A stretch of 64,000 nt of DNA from Bog-159 sp963707465 (GTDB taxonomy: Bacteria > Acidobacteriota > Terriglobia > Bryobacterales > Bryobacteraceae): contig CAVPQK010000013.1 in NCBI GenBank assembly GCA_963707465.1, positions 806,001 to 870,000 of the forward strand. Direction: 5' to 3'. Each line of letters starts with the position of its first letter. Within the stretch, counting starts at the first letter, position 1. Below are positions 16,706 through 24,409 of the stretch, in pieces. The translations under genes were made by a program, and so were the position numbers. Below the pieces are notes generated by a model that saw only the letters and a program-made list of their open reading frames with translations, did not search any database and was not told the origin of the DNA.

Positions 16706-18369
16706 CGCGCCTCCGTGGGGCAGGCTCTCAGCCTGCGGCGGCCTCTAAGGCCGCCTCCTGTGCCCTGTGTCTCCTCCTTCTTTCGTGCCTCGCCCAAGCC
16801 GCCGACCCACCCGCGGTAACCATCCGCTTCGAAGACGCCACTGCCGCCTCCGGCATCCAATTCACCCACAGCTTCGGCGCGCGCAAGCTGGGCTCCCTGC
16901 TCGAAAGCACCGGCTCCGGCTGCGTCTGGTTCGACTACAATAACGACGGCCTCCCGGACCTCTACGTCGCATCCGGCAAGCCGCTCGGAGACGACATCCA
17001 CCCGTATCCCCTGCGGCAGCCTCCCGCCACTCCTCCCCACAATCATCTCTACCGCAACGACGGAAACGGCAAATTCACCGACGTCACCGACGCGGCCTGC
17101 GTCGGCGCGGACCTCTTCAGCACCGCCGCCATCGCCGCGGATTTCGATAACGACGGCTTTGTCGACCTGCTGGTCACCGGCTACGGCCACGTCACCCTAT
17201 ATCGCAACAAAGGCAACGGCACTTTCGAAGATGTCACCGTCAAGGCCGGCCTGAATGTGCCCGGCTGGTCGATCGGCTCCGCATGGTTGGACTACGATCG
17301 CGACGGCTGCGTGGATCTCTTCATCGGCCGCTACGTGAAGTTCGATCCCAAGTATCGCGCCTACTATGCCGCCGATAACTATCCCGGCCCGCTCGACTAC
17401 GCCGGCAACACCAACATGCTGTTCCACAACAACTGCGACGGCACTTTCACGGATGTCAGTGAAAAGTCCGGCATCTCGAAGTATGTGGGCCGCACCATGG
17501 GAGTTACGGCGGGAGATTTCGATGGCGATGGTTATCCCGATATCTACGTAGCCAACGACAAGACTGAGAACTTCCTGTTCCATAACAATCGCGACGGAAC
17601 ATTCAAGGAAGTCGCCGTACAGTCGGGCGTGGCTTATGGACAGAATGGCGAGTCCACCTCGGCCATGGGTCCGGTTTTCGCCGATTTCGAAAACACCGGC
17701 CACGTGGGCCTCTGGGTCACCGACTCCCGCTACAACCGTCTCCTTCGCAACAGCGGCACGGACTTCACCGACATCACCGAGGCGTCCGGTATCTCCCAGT
17801 TGACCGCCCAGTATGCGAGTTGGGGCACCGGTCTTTACGACTTCGACAATGACGGGCTGCGCGACATCTTCATCGCGCACGGCGGCCTGATCCAAATGGT
17901 GCCGCAAGAGCATTCCATCTTCCGCAACTTGGGGGGCGGTCGTTTTGCCGACGTTGCCGGCACAGCCGGACCTTTTTTCCAAGTGAAAACCGTGGGGCGC
18001 GGGGCGTGCTTCGCCGACTACGATAACGATGGCAAGATGGACGCCTTCATGGTGAACCTAAACGCGCCGGGTGTCCTGCTGCATAACACGTCGCCCGGCG
18101 TCAACCATTGGCTGGCCTTCAAACTGGTAGGCAGAAAGAGCAACCGGGATGGCATCGGAGCGAAGATCGAGCTTGTCTCAGGCGGGCACAAACAACAAGC
18201 CGAACGCACCGCCGGGTCTGGCTATCTTTCGCAGGACGACGCCCGTGTCCACTTCGGTCTGGGCACCGCGGCAAAAGCTGACGTGGTGACCATCACCTGG
18301 CCCAGCGGCAAAATCCAGACCCTGCGTGATGTGACGGCCGACCGAATCGTCACCGTGGAGGAAAAATGA
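16702..18369 (+). CDS. CRTAC1-type FG-GAP/ASPIC-UnbV exported protein
   Basis: The 555-residue protein contains repeated FG-GAP (integrin-like) blades with Ca2+ loops such as DYNNDGLPDLY, DFDNDGFVDLL, DYDRDGCVDLF, DFDGDGYPDIY and DYDNDGKMDAF, ending in an ASPIC/UnbV domain (GIGAKIELVSGGHKQQAE...VTITWPSGKIQTL). It is a secreted seven-bladed propeller, probably for surface binding. The N-terminus (MTRLRGAGSQPAAASKAAS, then CALCLLLLSCLAQA) is unusual because codons 5-18 are a translated REP repeat that precedes the hydrophobic signal core. Overlap with the upstream gene (ATGA) supports this start. Confidence 0.85.
   Translation: MTRLRGAGSQPAAASKAASCALCLLLLSCLAQAADPPAVTIRFEDATAASGIQFTHSFGARKLGSLLESTGSGCVWFDYNNDGLPDLYVASGKPLGDDIHPYPLRQPPATPPHNHLYRNDGNGKFTDVTDAACVGADLFSTAAIAADFDNDGFVDLLVTGYGHVTLYRNKGNGTFEDVTVKAGLNVPGWSIGSAWLDYDRDGCVDLFIGRYVKFDPKYRAYYAADNYPGPLDYAGNTNMLFHNNCDGTFTDVSEKSGISKYVGRTMGVTAGDFDGDGYPDIYVANDKTENFLFHNNRDGTFKEVAVQSGVAYGQNGESTSAMGPVFADFENTGHVGLWVTDSRYNRLLRNSGTDFTDITEASGISQLTAQYASWGTGLYDFDNDGLRDIFIAHGGLIQMVPQEHSIFRNLGGGRFADVAGTAGPFFQVKTVGRGACFADYDNDGKMDAFMVNLNAPGVLLHNTSPGVNHWLAFKLVGRKSNRDGIGAKIELVSGGHKQQAERTAGSGYLSQDDARVHFGLGTAAKADVVTITWPSGKIQTLRDVTADRIVTVEEK
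16715..16755 (+). repeat. REP palindromic repeat inside a coding sequence
   Basis: GTGG followed by GCAGGCT-CTC-AGCCTGC and GGCGGCCT-CTA-AGGCCGCC. It falls in the 5' coding region of the CRTAC1-type gene and reads RGAGSQPAAASKAA. Confidence 0.92.
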
Positions 18370-18975
18370 CTATAAGTGGGGCAGGCTCTCAGCCTGCGGC
18401 GGCCTCTCAGGCCGCCCCGCACTCGACCAAACATACTCCTCTGGCCGCACAGCCAAACCAGCAGCCACAGGATTGTACTCGATATATCTCTGTATCCGGC
18501 GAAATTCGTCACCATCGCGAACCAGGTGATCGTAACTTTCATCCTGCCAAAACGGCTGCCCAGCCCGCCTCAACAACAGACTGGCCCGCCTGGCGGTGGC
18601 GCCTTTTAATGAACCGAGCAGCTTCGAGACGCTCACATGGGGCGTTATCAGCAGATGAACATGGTTGGACATAATCACAAACGCATGCAGTTGATAATGC
18701 CCGATCTCGGCGCCGTACTCGATGGAGTCCAGGACCAACTGTGTGATTGCGGGCTGCTTCAGAAACATCGGCCCGCTGCGGGCCGCATCGAGCAATCTGT
18801 CCATCGCGACGAACGCTTCGCCGGAAGTCAGACCCGAGGATGGGAACGCCCGGTTTCCAGGCAGAGACCCGTGCAGCCGGAAAGTAACGAACAACGGCTG
18901 GCCGATCACATACAGATGCGGAAGCCGCCGTTCAGCGGGAATCACATTCCCGTAGTGCCCCAGTACCGCGAACAT
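18370..18975 (-). CDS. REP-associated tyrosine transposase (RAYT, Y1 HUH family)
   Basis: The 201-residue protein has the Y1 transposase hallmarks: the metal-binding HUH motif H-V-H in IMSNHVHLLI, preceded by the LHAFVIM strand, and a candidate catalytic Tyr in the helix RRIQRYIEYNPVAAGL. Upstream blocks (FVTFRLHGSLP, QPFWQDESYDHLVRDGDEF) are typical of RAYTs. These single-copy enzymes cut single-stranded REP hairpins next to a GTAG/GTGG-like tetranucleotide and are thought to spread REPs. REPs lie on both sides of the gene (18376-18416 and 18996-19083). The C-terminal codons and the stop come from the left REP. Confidence 0.9.
   Translation of the reverse strand: MFAVLGHYGNVIPAERRLPHLYVIGQPLFVTFRLHGSLPGNRAFPSSGLTSGEAFVAMDRLLDAARSGPMFLKQPAITQLVLDSIEYGAEIGHYQLHAFVIMSNHVHLLITPHVSVSKLLGSLKGATARRASLLLRRAGQPFWQDESYDHLVRDGDEFRRIQRYIEYNPVAAGLAVRPEEYVWSSAGRPERPPQAESLPHL
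18376..18416 (+). repeat. REP palindromic repeat, left flank of the RAYT gene
   Basis: Canonical copy that begins six bases after the CRTAC1-type stop codon. On the minus strand it encodes the last residues of the RAYT protein (GRPERPPQAESLPH). Confidence 0.92.
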
Positions 18976-18993
18976 TCTCCCGCCAGGAATAAA

Positions 18994-20901
18994 TTGTGGG
19001 GCAGGCCCTCGGCCTGCAGCGGCCTCTCAGGCCGCCTTCTCCCCCCACAGAAATCGCGATTTTCGGGCGAAGGCCTGCCCCACATACTCCTCGCACTAGC
19101 CTTCCTCGGAACCCTATCCGCCGCCCCCATACGCTACCCTTCCCCCATCGAACTCGCCGTCACCCCTGATGGCGCGCGCCTCCTGGTCCTCTGCGAAGGC
19201 ACCGACGAACTGGCCATCATCAACGCACACACAGGGAAAATCACGGGCCGCGTGCCGGTAGGCCGCGTGCCGAAAGGCCTGTGGCTCACCGGCCGCACCG
19301 CATTCGTCGCCAACTCCTGGAGTGACACCGTGTCAGTAGTTGACACAGCTACCCTGCAGGTCACCCGCACCCTCAAGACCGGCTTCGAACCCAACGCAGT
19401 CGTCGCCGATCAGTCCGCCGCCACAGTCTACACCGCCAATCGCATCGGCAACGACATTTCCGTAATCGACTTAGCCAGCGGCGTCGAAACCCGCCGGCTG
19501 GCCGCGGGACGCGGCGCCAGCTATCTGACCCCAACGCCCGATGGCCGCTCGCTCTACTGCACCCATATCTACCCGAACATCGGCCGCCATCGCGCGCCCC
19601 CGGATTCCGAAATTACCGTCGTCGATACCGAATACCAGACCGTCCGCCAGCGCCAGCCGCTCGCCAATGTCGCCGGGGTTTTCCACGTCGCGTTCTCAGC
19701 CGACGGACGCCTGGGACTCGCCTGCCAGTTGCGTCCCAAGAACCTCATCCCCCTGGCGCACGTCGAGCATGGCTCGGTCTTCGGCGATTCCCTCACCTTG
19801 TTCGGCGAGGACGTCGGCGAGCCGGTGCAAGTGCTGATCGACGAACTCGAGCGCTATTACACCATGCCATTCGCCGTAGTGATCGCTCCGGACAAAAGCA
19901 CAGCTTACATCTCCACCACCGGCGCCAACAGCGTAACCGTCATTGACATTAAACGCCTTCTCGACTTCGTGCACGCCGCTTCCCCCCGCCAGCGGAGCGC
20001 CCTCGCTAACGACCTGTCCGCTTCGGCCCACTTTGTCACTGCGCGCATTCCTGTCGGCCGCAGTCCTAAAGGCATCGCCCTCTCGCCCGATGGTTCGCTG
20101 CTCTACGTCGCCAATCGCCTGGACGACACCGTCTCAGTCATCGATACCGCCGCGCGCCAAGTCCTGCGCATCATCGAACTAGGTGGCCCCGCCGAACTCA
20201 CTCCCCAACGCCGCGGCGAGCAGCTCTTCTTCGATGCCCGCTTCGCCTTCCACAGTGGCTTCAGTTGCGCCAACTGTCACCTGGAATCCACCTTCGACGG
20301 CCTTCAATGGGACCTCGAGCCCGATGGCTTCGGCGTGGACATTGTAGACAACCGGTTGCTCGAAGACGTCGATGGCACCGAACCGTTCAAATGGAATGGC
20401 GGCAATCCGGACCTCGAAACCGAATGCGGGCCGCGCACCGAAAAGTACTTCTACCGTTCGCAAAGTTACTCGCGCGAAGAACTGGGCGACTTAGTCAGCT
20501 ATATTAAGTCCATTCCCCTACGTCCCAACCGCTACCGCCTGCCGAACGGTGAGTTAACTGCCGCGCAGGAACGCGGCAAAGACATCTTCGAGCGCACCCG
20601 CCGCAAAAACGGCACACCGATTTCAGAAGCGAATCAGTGCGGATTTTGCCACTCGGGCCGCCACTATACCAACCAGACGCAGGTGGACGTCGGCAGCGGA
20701 AAGTGGTCCGATCGTTCCCCCATCATCGACGTCCCGCAACTGACTAACATCGCCCTCACCGCACCTTATCTTCATGACGGATCGGCGCGCACTCTCGAAG
20801 AAATCTGGACCGTGTTTAACCCCAATGACACTCATGGGGTAACGAATGACTTGGCCAAAGACGAACTCAACGACCTGATTGAGTATTTGAAGACCTTATG
20901 A
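18994..20901 (+). CDS. exported YncE-like propeller fused to di-haem MauG/peroxidase-like domain
   Basis: Residues of about 45-400 form a YVTN-type propeller (VFVANSWSDTVSVVDTATLQ-like repeats; SPDGSLLYVANRLDDTVSVID). The C-terminal domain has two haem-c sites, C425-x-x-C428-H429 and C549-x-x-C552-H553, with the PQLTNIALTAPYLHDGSA block of di-haem cytochrome c peroxidase/MauG proteins. A signal core (ILLALAFLGTLSAAP) follows REP-derived residues. No ATG is available near it: the best start is TTG at 18994, with AGGA 5 bases upstream, so the REP would be translated. The native start may have been lost. The stop overlaps the next ATG. Confidence 0.78.
   Translation: MWGRPSACSGLSGRLLPPQKSRFSGEGLPHILLALAFLGTLSAAPIRYPSPIELAVTPDGARLLVLCEGTDELAIINAHTGKITGRVPVGRVPKGLWLTGRTAFVANSWSDTVSVVDTATLQVTRTLKTGFEPNAVVADQSAATVYTANRIGNDISVIDLASGVETRRLAAGRGASYLTPTPDGRSLYCTHIYPNIGRHRAPPDSEITVVDTEYQTVRQRQPLANVAGVFHVAFSADGRLGLACQLRPKNLIPLAHVEHGSVFGDSLTLFGEDVGEPVQVLIDELERYYTMPFAVVIAPDKSTAYISTTGANSVTVIDIKRLLDFVHAASPRQRSALANDLSASAHFVTARIPVGRSPKGIALSPDGSLLYVANRLDDTVSVIDTAARQVLRIIELGGPAELTPQRRGEQLFFDARFAFHSGFSCANCHLESTFDGLQWDLEPDGFGVDIVDNRLLEDVDGTEPFKWNGGNPDLETECGPRTEKYFYRSQSYSREELGDLVSYIKSIPLRPNRYRLPNGELTAAQERGKDIFERTRRKNGTPISEANQCGFCHSGRHYTNQTQVDVGSGKWSDRSPIIDVPQLTNIALTAPYLHDGSARTLEEIWTVFNPNDTHGVTNDLAKDELNDLIEYLKTL
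18996..19083 (+). repeat. bipartite REP element (BIME-like) at a gene start
   Basis: A REP of the extended subtype (18996-19036, hairpins GCAGGCC-CTC-GGCCTGC and imperfect AGCGGCCT-CTC-AGGCCGCC) is followed by the GCGATTTTCGGGCGAA tail and then by GGCCTGCCCCAC (19072-19083), the exact inverse of its GTGGGGCAGGCC start. The 88-base unit thus has inverted ends. It lies directly upstream of, or within, the 5' end of the haem/propeller gene. Confidence 0.88.
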
Positions 20902-21998
20902 AGCATACCATCCGCTGCCTGCTCCTATCGCTCCTGCCGCTCGCGGCCTCGGGCCAGCCCATGCCGCGCTACTATTGGCAGAATTTCACCACCGCGGACG
21001 GCCTGCCGGATAATCGCGTCTTCTCGGTGGCCGTGGATGGCTCGCGTATCTGGGCGGGGACCGAAAACGGTCTGGGCCTGTACGAGAACGGCAAATGGAA
21101 AGTGTTCCGCCCCCAAGACGGTCTCGCGCACCGCGCCGTGCTTTCGGTAGCCGTCGACAAAAAGACGCACGATGTCTGGGCAGCCACCATGGGCGGGCTC
21201 AGCCGCTATTCCGCCGGCCGTTTCGACACATTCACCCAGCTAAACAGCGGCCTCAGCAACGATGTTGTCTACGGAGTAACCGTGCAGGGCGATGCCGTCT
21301 GGGCCGCCACCGCCGCCGGCGCCAGCCGCCTGAACACACGCACCGGTGAATGGAGCCTCTTCAACGAGCGCAACACCCCCATGTACGAGATCTGGACTTA
21401 CGCGGTCAGCGCCGGAACGAGTAAGGTTTATTACGCCGTGTGGGGCGCCGGAGTACTCGAATACGACGTCAAGTCCGAGCGCTGGAAAGACTATAACGAT
21501 CCGGATGGCGAGAACGAAATGGTGCTCTTCAAGGATCAAGGTCTGATCCACGAAATCACCACGTCGGTCAGTTGGATGGAGCAGGAAAAGATCCTGTGGG
21601 TCGCCACTTACTTCGGCGCCAGCCGCTACGATGGCCGCAACTGGCATAACTTCTTGCAGAAAGATAGCGGCCTCCCCAGCGACTTTCTGAACCAGGTGAA
21701 AGGCGTGGATGGCAACCGGGCCTGGTTCTCCACCGACAAGGGCCTGGCTTATTACGATGGCGAAAATTGGGCGGTCTATCGTCCCGCGCTCGATACTGGC
21801 AAACCCGAAATGCTGGTGCGGGACGCCGCGGGCAAAGTGAAGCAGGTCGAGACCGATACGGCTCCCGCTCACAACTACGTTTTTGGAGTTGATTTTCAGG
21901 GCAGTGACATCTGGGTGGCGACGGCCAAGGGCCTCAGCCACGGGATGCTAATTCAACAGGAGGTTAGTCAAAATGTTACTAGAAGAAATGATCGATGA
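20898..21998 (+). CDS. exported two-component-regulator-type propeller protein
   Basis: The 366-residue protein has a signal peptide (MKHTIRCLLLSLLPLAASG) and repeated Reg_prop-like blades: TADGLPDNRVFSVAVDGSRIWAGTENGLG, DVWAATMGGLSRY, GNRAWFSTDKGLAYYDG and DIWVATAKGLS. In hybrid sensor kinases these blades form the periplasmic sensor; here they occur alone, with no kinase. The ATG overlaps the preceding stop (ATGA), and the C-terminus overlaps the RidA gene by 26 bases, so all three are probably one transcript. Confidence 0.8.
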   Translation: MKHTIRCLLLSLLPLAASGQPMPRYYWQNFTTADGLPDNRVFSVAVDGSRIWAGTENGLGLYENGKWKVFRPQDGLAHRAVLSVAVDKKTHDVWAATMGGLSRYSAGRFDTFTQLNSGLSNDVVYGVTVQGDAVWAATAAGASRLNTRTGEWSLFNERNTPMYEIWTYAVSAGTSKVYYAVWGAGVLEYDVKSERWKDYNDPDGENEMVLFKDQGLIHEITTSVSWMEQEKILWVATYFGASRYDGRNWHNFLQKDSGLPSDFLNQVKGVDGNRAWFSTDKGLAYYDGENWAVYRPALDTGKPEMLVRDAAGKVKQVETDTAPAHNYVFGVDFQGSDIWVATAKGLSHGMLIQQEVSQNVTRRNDR

Positions 21999-22449
21999 AA
22001 TCGGTGGCGCAACCGTTCAGAAGAGGGCCGTCACGGACTTGCGCGTACTCAACGAGGCCTACGATTACGACCGCCCCAGTTCCTTCTCGCGCGGCATGCG
22101 CCTCGACCTGAACGGTCTGGTGGTGCTCTTGATTTCCGGGACGGCCAGTATCGACGAGAACGGTGAAACCGTCCACGTGGGCGACTTTCGCGCCCAGTGC
22201 CGCCGCACTTTCTACAACATCACCGGCCTGCTGGAAGCGGAAGGCGCCACCTGGCACGACGTCGTGCGCACCACCTTCTACTTGCGCGATATCGACCGCG
22301 ATTATCGCGAGTTCAACGAAGAACGCACGGCGTTCTACAAGGAGCAGGGTCTCGACCCGCTGCCGGCATCCACGGGTATTCAGGCCAAGCTTTGCCGCCC
22401 CGACCTGCTGGTAGAGTGCGAAGCCATCGTCATGTTCCGCAAACGATAG
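21973..22449 (+). CDS. RidA/YjgF/UK114 family protein
   Basis: The 158-residue protein has a RidA-type core: LVVLLISGTASIDENGETVHVGDFRAQCRRTFYNI, WHDVVRTTFYLRDIDRDYREFNEER, and a C-terminal LLVECEAIVMF. The catalytic Arg position of RidA imine deaminases is not secure (KLCRPDLLVECEA), so deamination of 2-aminoacrylate is inferred. A strong ribosome site (CAGGAGG) precedes the ATG. It is the last gene of the propeller operon; a REP starts in the final base of its stop codon. Confidence 0.85.
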   Translation: MLLEEMIDEIGGATVQKRAVTDLRVLNEAYDYDRPSSFSRGMRLDLNGLVVLLISGTASIDENGETVHVGDFRAQCRRTFYNITGLLEAEGATWHDVVRTTFYLRDIDRDYREFNEERTAFYKEQGLDPLPASTGIQAKLCRPDLLVECEAIVMFRKR

Positions 22450-22489
22450 TGGGGCAGGCTCTCAGCCTGCGGCGGCCTCTAAGGCCGCC
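22449..22489 (+). repeat. REP palindromic repeat
   Basis: Canonical GTGG plus two hairpins (loops CTC and CTA), in the 54-base gap between the RidA gene and the binding-protein gene. Confidence 0.92.
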
Positions 22490-22503
22490 AAAGAGACTAA
22501 TCC

Positions 22504-24309
22504 ATGCGAACGCTCCTACCTCTCTTCTTCCTCGCCGCATCCGCCCTGGCGCAGCCCTTCGGCCCCTGCTCCTGCGGCGCGAATCCACCCGGCCCGCCGC
22601 CGGAGCGTACCCTGGCGCCTTATGCCAATGCGCCCGACGACCTGCGCCCGTTCTCGCGCTTCACCAAGCCGTATTTCGAGAACTACACCAAGACCGTCGA
22701 ATACAACGGTCCCGCGCGCGACCTGCCCGAGCCCGATCTCAAGGACCTCACCGAAGTGCGCATCGGCTTCCTGGGTCCCATTCACGACCACCCGGACCAG
22801 GCCCTGGGCCGCATGCTGCTCAACGGCGCAACCCTGGCCATCGAGGAGGCCAACGCCGCCGGCGGCTATGGTGGCAAGCCCTTCCATCTGATGGTGCACA
22901 ACGACGGAGCTTTATGGGGCGCATCCAGCAACGAAGTCGTCAAGATGACGTATGACGAAAATGTGTGGGCCATGCTGGGCTCCGTCGGCGCCGACTCAAC
23001 GCACATCGCCCTGCGCGTATCCCTGCGGTCGGAGCTGCCCATCCTAAACGCTGTGGCCACCGATCCCACCATCCCGGAAACCATCATTCCGTGGTCCCTC
23101 ACCAACATCCAGGACGACCGCGTTCAAGGCTACACGCTGGCGCGGCGTATCTACACGGAACGTGGCTTCAGCCGCGTGGCGCTGCTGCGCGTGAACGAGC
23201 GCTACGGCCGCCTCGGCGTGGTCAAGTTCCGCGATGCCTCCCGCCGTCTCGGCCACCCCGTGGTCATCGAGCAGAAGTACATGCCGGGTGACACCGATTT
23301 CCACCATCAGCTCGGCGTCATTCAGGACTCCAACGTGGACGCCATCGTCCTATGGGCGGACCAGATTCCCGCCGGCAACATCCTGAAGCAGATGCGTGAG
23401 CTGGGCATGAAACAGCCGGTTTTCGGCGCGTTCCGCGTGTATGGGGATGAGATGCTGCGCATCGCCGGACCAGCCGCCGAAGGGCTGGAATTCGTTTTCC
23501 CCTACGATCCCACCCGCGATGACGCGCTGTGGACGGACTTCAACATCCGTTTTCGCAAGCGCTTCGACAAACCGCCCGACGCCTTCGCGTCCCAGGGTTA
23601 CGACGGCATGCGCATCCTGCTCGATTCGGTCTGCCGCGCCGGCCTCAACCGCGCCCGCATTCGCGATGCCTTCTACGGCCTGGAGCGCTATCGCGGCGTC
23701 ACCGGCGAAATGATTTTCGACCCCAACGCCAAAAACGTCGCGCCTCTATTCCTGGGCACGATTCACCACGGCAAAGCGCAGTTCCGCCGCGAGCCCATGC
23801 AGAAAGCCTACGCCCGTATCGAGGAAGAGACCGTCGCTTACTCGGGTCCGCCGCTCGCCGACAATCCCGCGGGCGAAGTCCGCATCGGCATTTTCGGTCC
23901 GCAAGCCGATAAGCTCGCGGCCGATCCCGCCTTGCAGCGCGCCGCCGGCCCCAACTACACGCTGGTGGGCGTCGCATCGGAAGGCGCCTGGGGCACGTCC
24001 TCCACCGCGCTAGTCGAACTTATGGGGCAGGACCGTCTGATTGGCCTGATCTCCACCGATCGTAACTCCAGCCACCTCGCCGAACAGCTCGCGGTGAAGA
24101 TGTTCGTGCCGCTGATCGCGCTGTCCGCCGACCGCGCGCTCACCGCGCTGAACATTCCCTGGATCTTCCGCATGCCGCCGGATGCCTCCATCGAACAAGC
24201 CGTCCGCGCGCTGACGGAAGCCACCGAAAAGACCGGCGCGAACCGCGGCCGCGTGCGCGAAGTGCTGTCCTCCGGCCCAACCTTCAACGCCCGCGGCGAA
24301 ATGCGCTAA
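22504..24309 (+). CDS. exported periplasmic-binding-type-1 (LivJ-like) protein with a second partial lobe
   Basis: A signal peptide (MRTLLPLFFLAASALAQ) is followed by a Cys/Pro-rich linker and a type 1 periplasmic binding domain (about 86-430: VRIGFLGPIHDHPDQALGRMLLNGATLA..., DENVWAMLGSVGADSTHIALR, FSRVALLRVNERYGRLGV). A second, shorter segment (about 452-600) restarts with EVRIGIFGPQADKLA and repeats LIGLISTDRNSSHLAEQLA. No permease or ATPase genes are adjacent, so it may be an orphan sensor or receptor rather than a transporter subunit. It is preceded by a REP, with only a weak ribosome site. Confidence 0.8.
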   Translation: MRTLLPLFFLAASALAQPFGPCSCGANPPGPPPERTLAPYANAPDDLRPFSRFTKPYFENYTKTVEYNGPARDLPEPDLKDLTEVRIGFLGPIHDHPDQALGRMLLNGATLAIEEANAAGGYGGKPFHLMVHNDGALWGASSNEVVKMTYDENVWAMLGSVGADSTHIALRVSLRSELPILNAVATDPTIPETIIPWSLTNIQDDRVQGYTLARRIYTERGFSRVALLRVNERYGRLGVVKFRDASRRLGHPVVIEQKYMPGDTDFHHQLGVIQDSNVDAIVLWADQIPAGNILKQMRELGMKQPVFGAFRVYGDEMLRIAGPAAEGLEFVFPYDPTRDDALWTDFNIRFRKRFDKPPDAFASQGYDGMRILLDSVCRAGLNRARIRDAFYGLERYRGVTGEMIFDPNAKNVAPLFLGTIHHGKAQFRREPMQKAYARIEEETVAYSGPPLADNPAGEVRIGIFGPQADKLAADPALQRAAGPNYTLVGVASEGAWGTSSTALVELMGQDRLIGLISTDRNSSHLAEQLAVKMFVPLIALSADRALTALNIPWIFRMPPDASIEQAVRALTEATEKTGANRGRVREVLSSGPTFNARGEMR

Positions 24310-24311
24310 CA

Positions 24312-24353
24312 GTGAGGCAGGCTCTCAGCCTGCGTGGGACTCTTAGTCCCGCC
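24312..24353 (+). repeat. REP palindromic repeat with a replaced second stem
   Basis: Begins GTGAGGCAGG. First hairpin GCAGGCT-CTC-AGCCTGC is canonical; the second is GTGGGACT-CTT-AGTCCCGC instead of the usual GGCGGCC stem, still paired in its core GGGACT/AGTCCC. Confidence 0.85.
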
Positions 24354-24355
24354 GC

Positions 24356-24386
24356 TTAATAAATAACTAGTTAAAGGTGCTATAAT
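24356..24386 (+). promoter_or_regulatory. candidate adhE promoter with palindromic operator
   Basis: In a short AT-rich patch there is a perfect TATAAT (24381-24386) with a weak TTAATA-like -35 (24356-24361, 19-base spacing). The 10-base palindrome TAACTAGTTA (about 24364-24373) lies between them. A redox regulator could bind there, but the palindrome does not match Rex or FNR consensus closely. Confidence 0.45.
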
Positions 24387-24409
24387 CCTATTTAACTAAA
24401 GGGGGAAAT

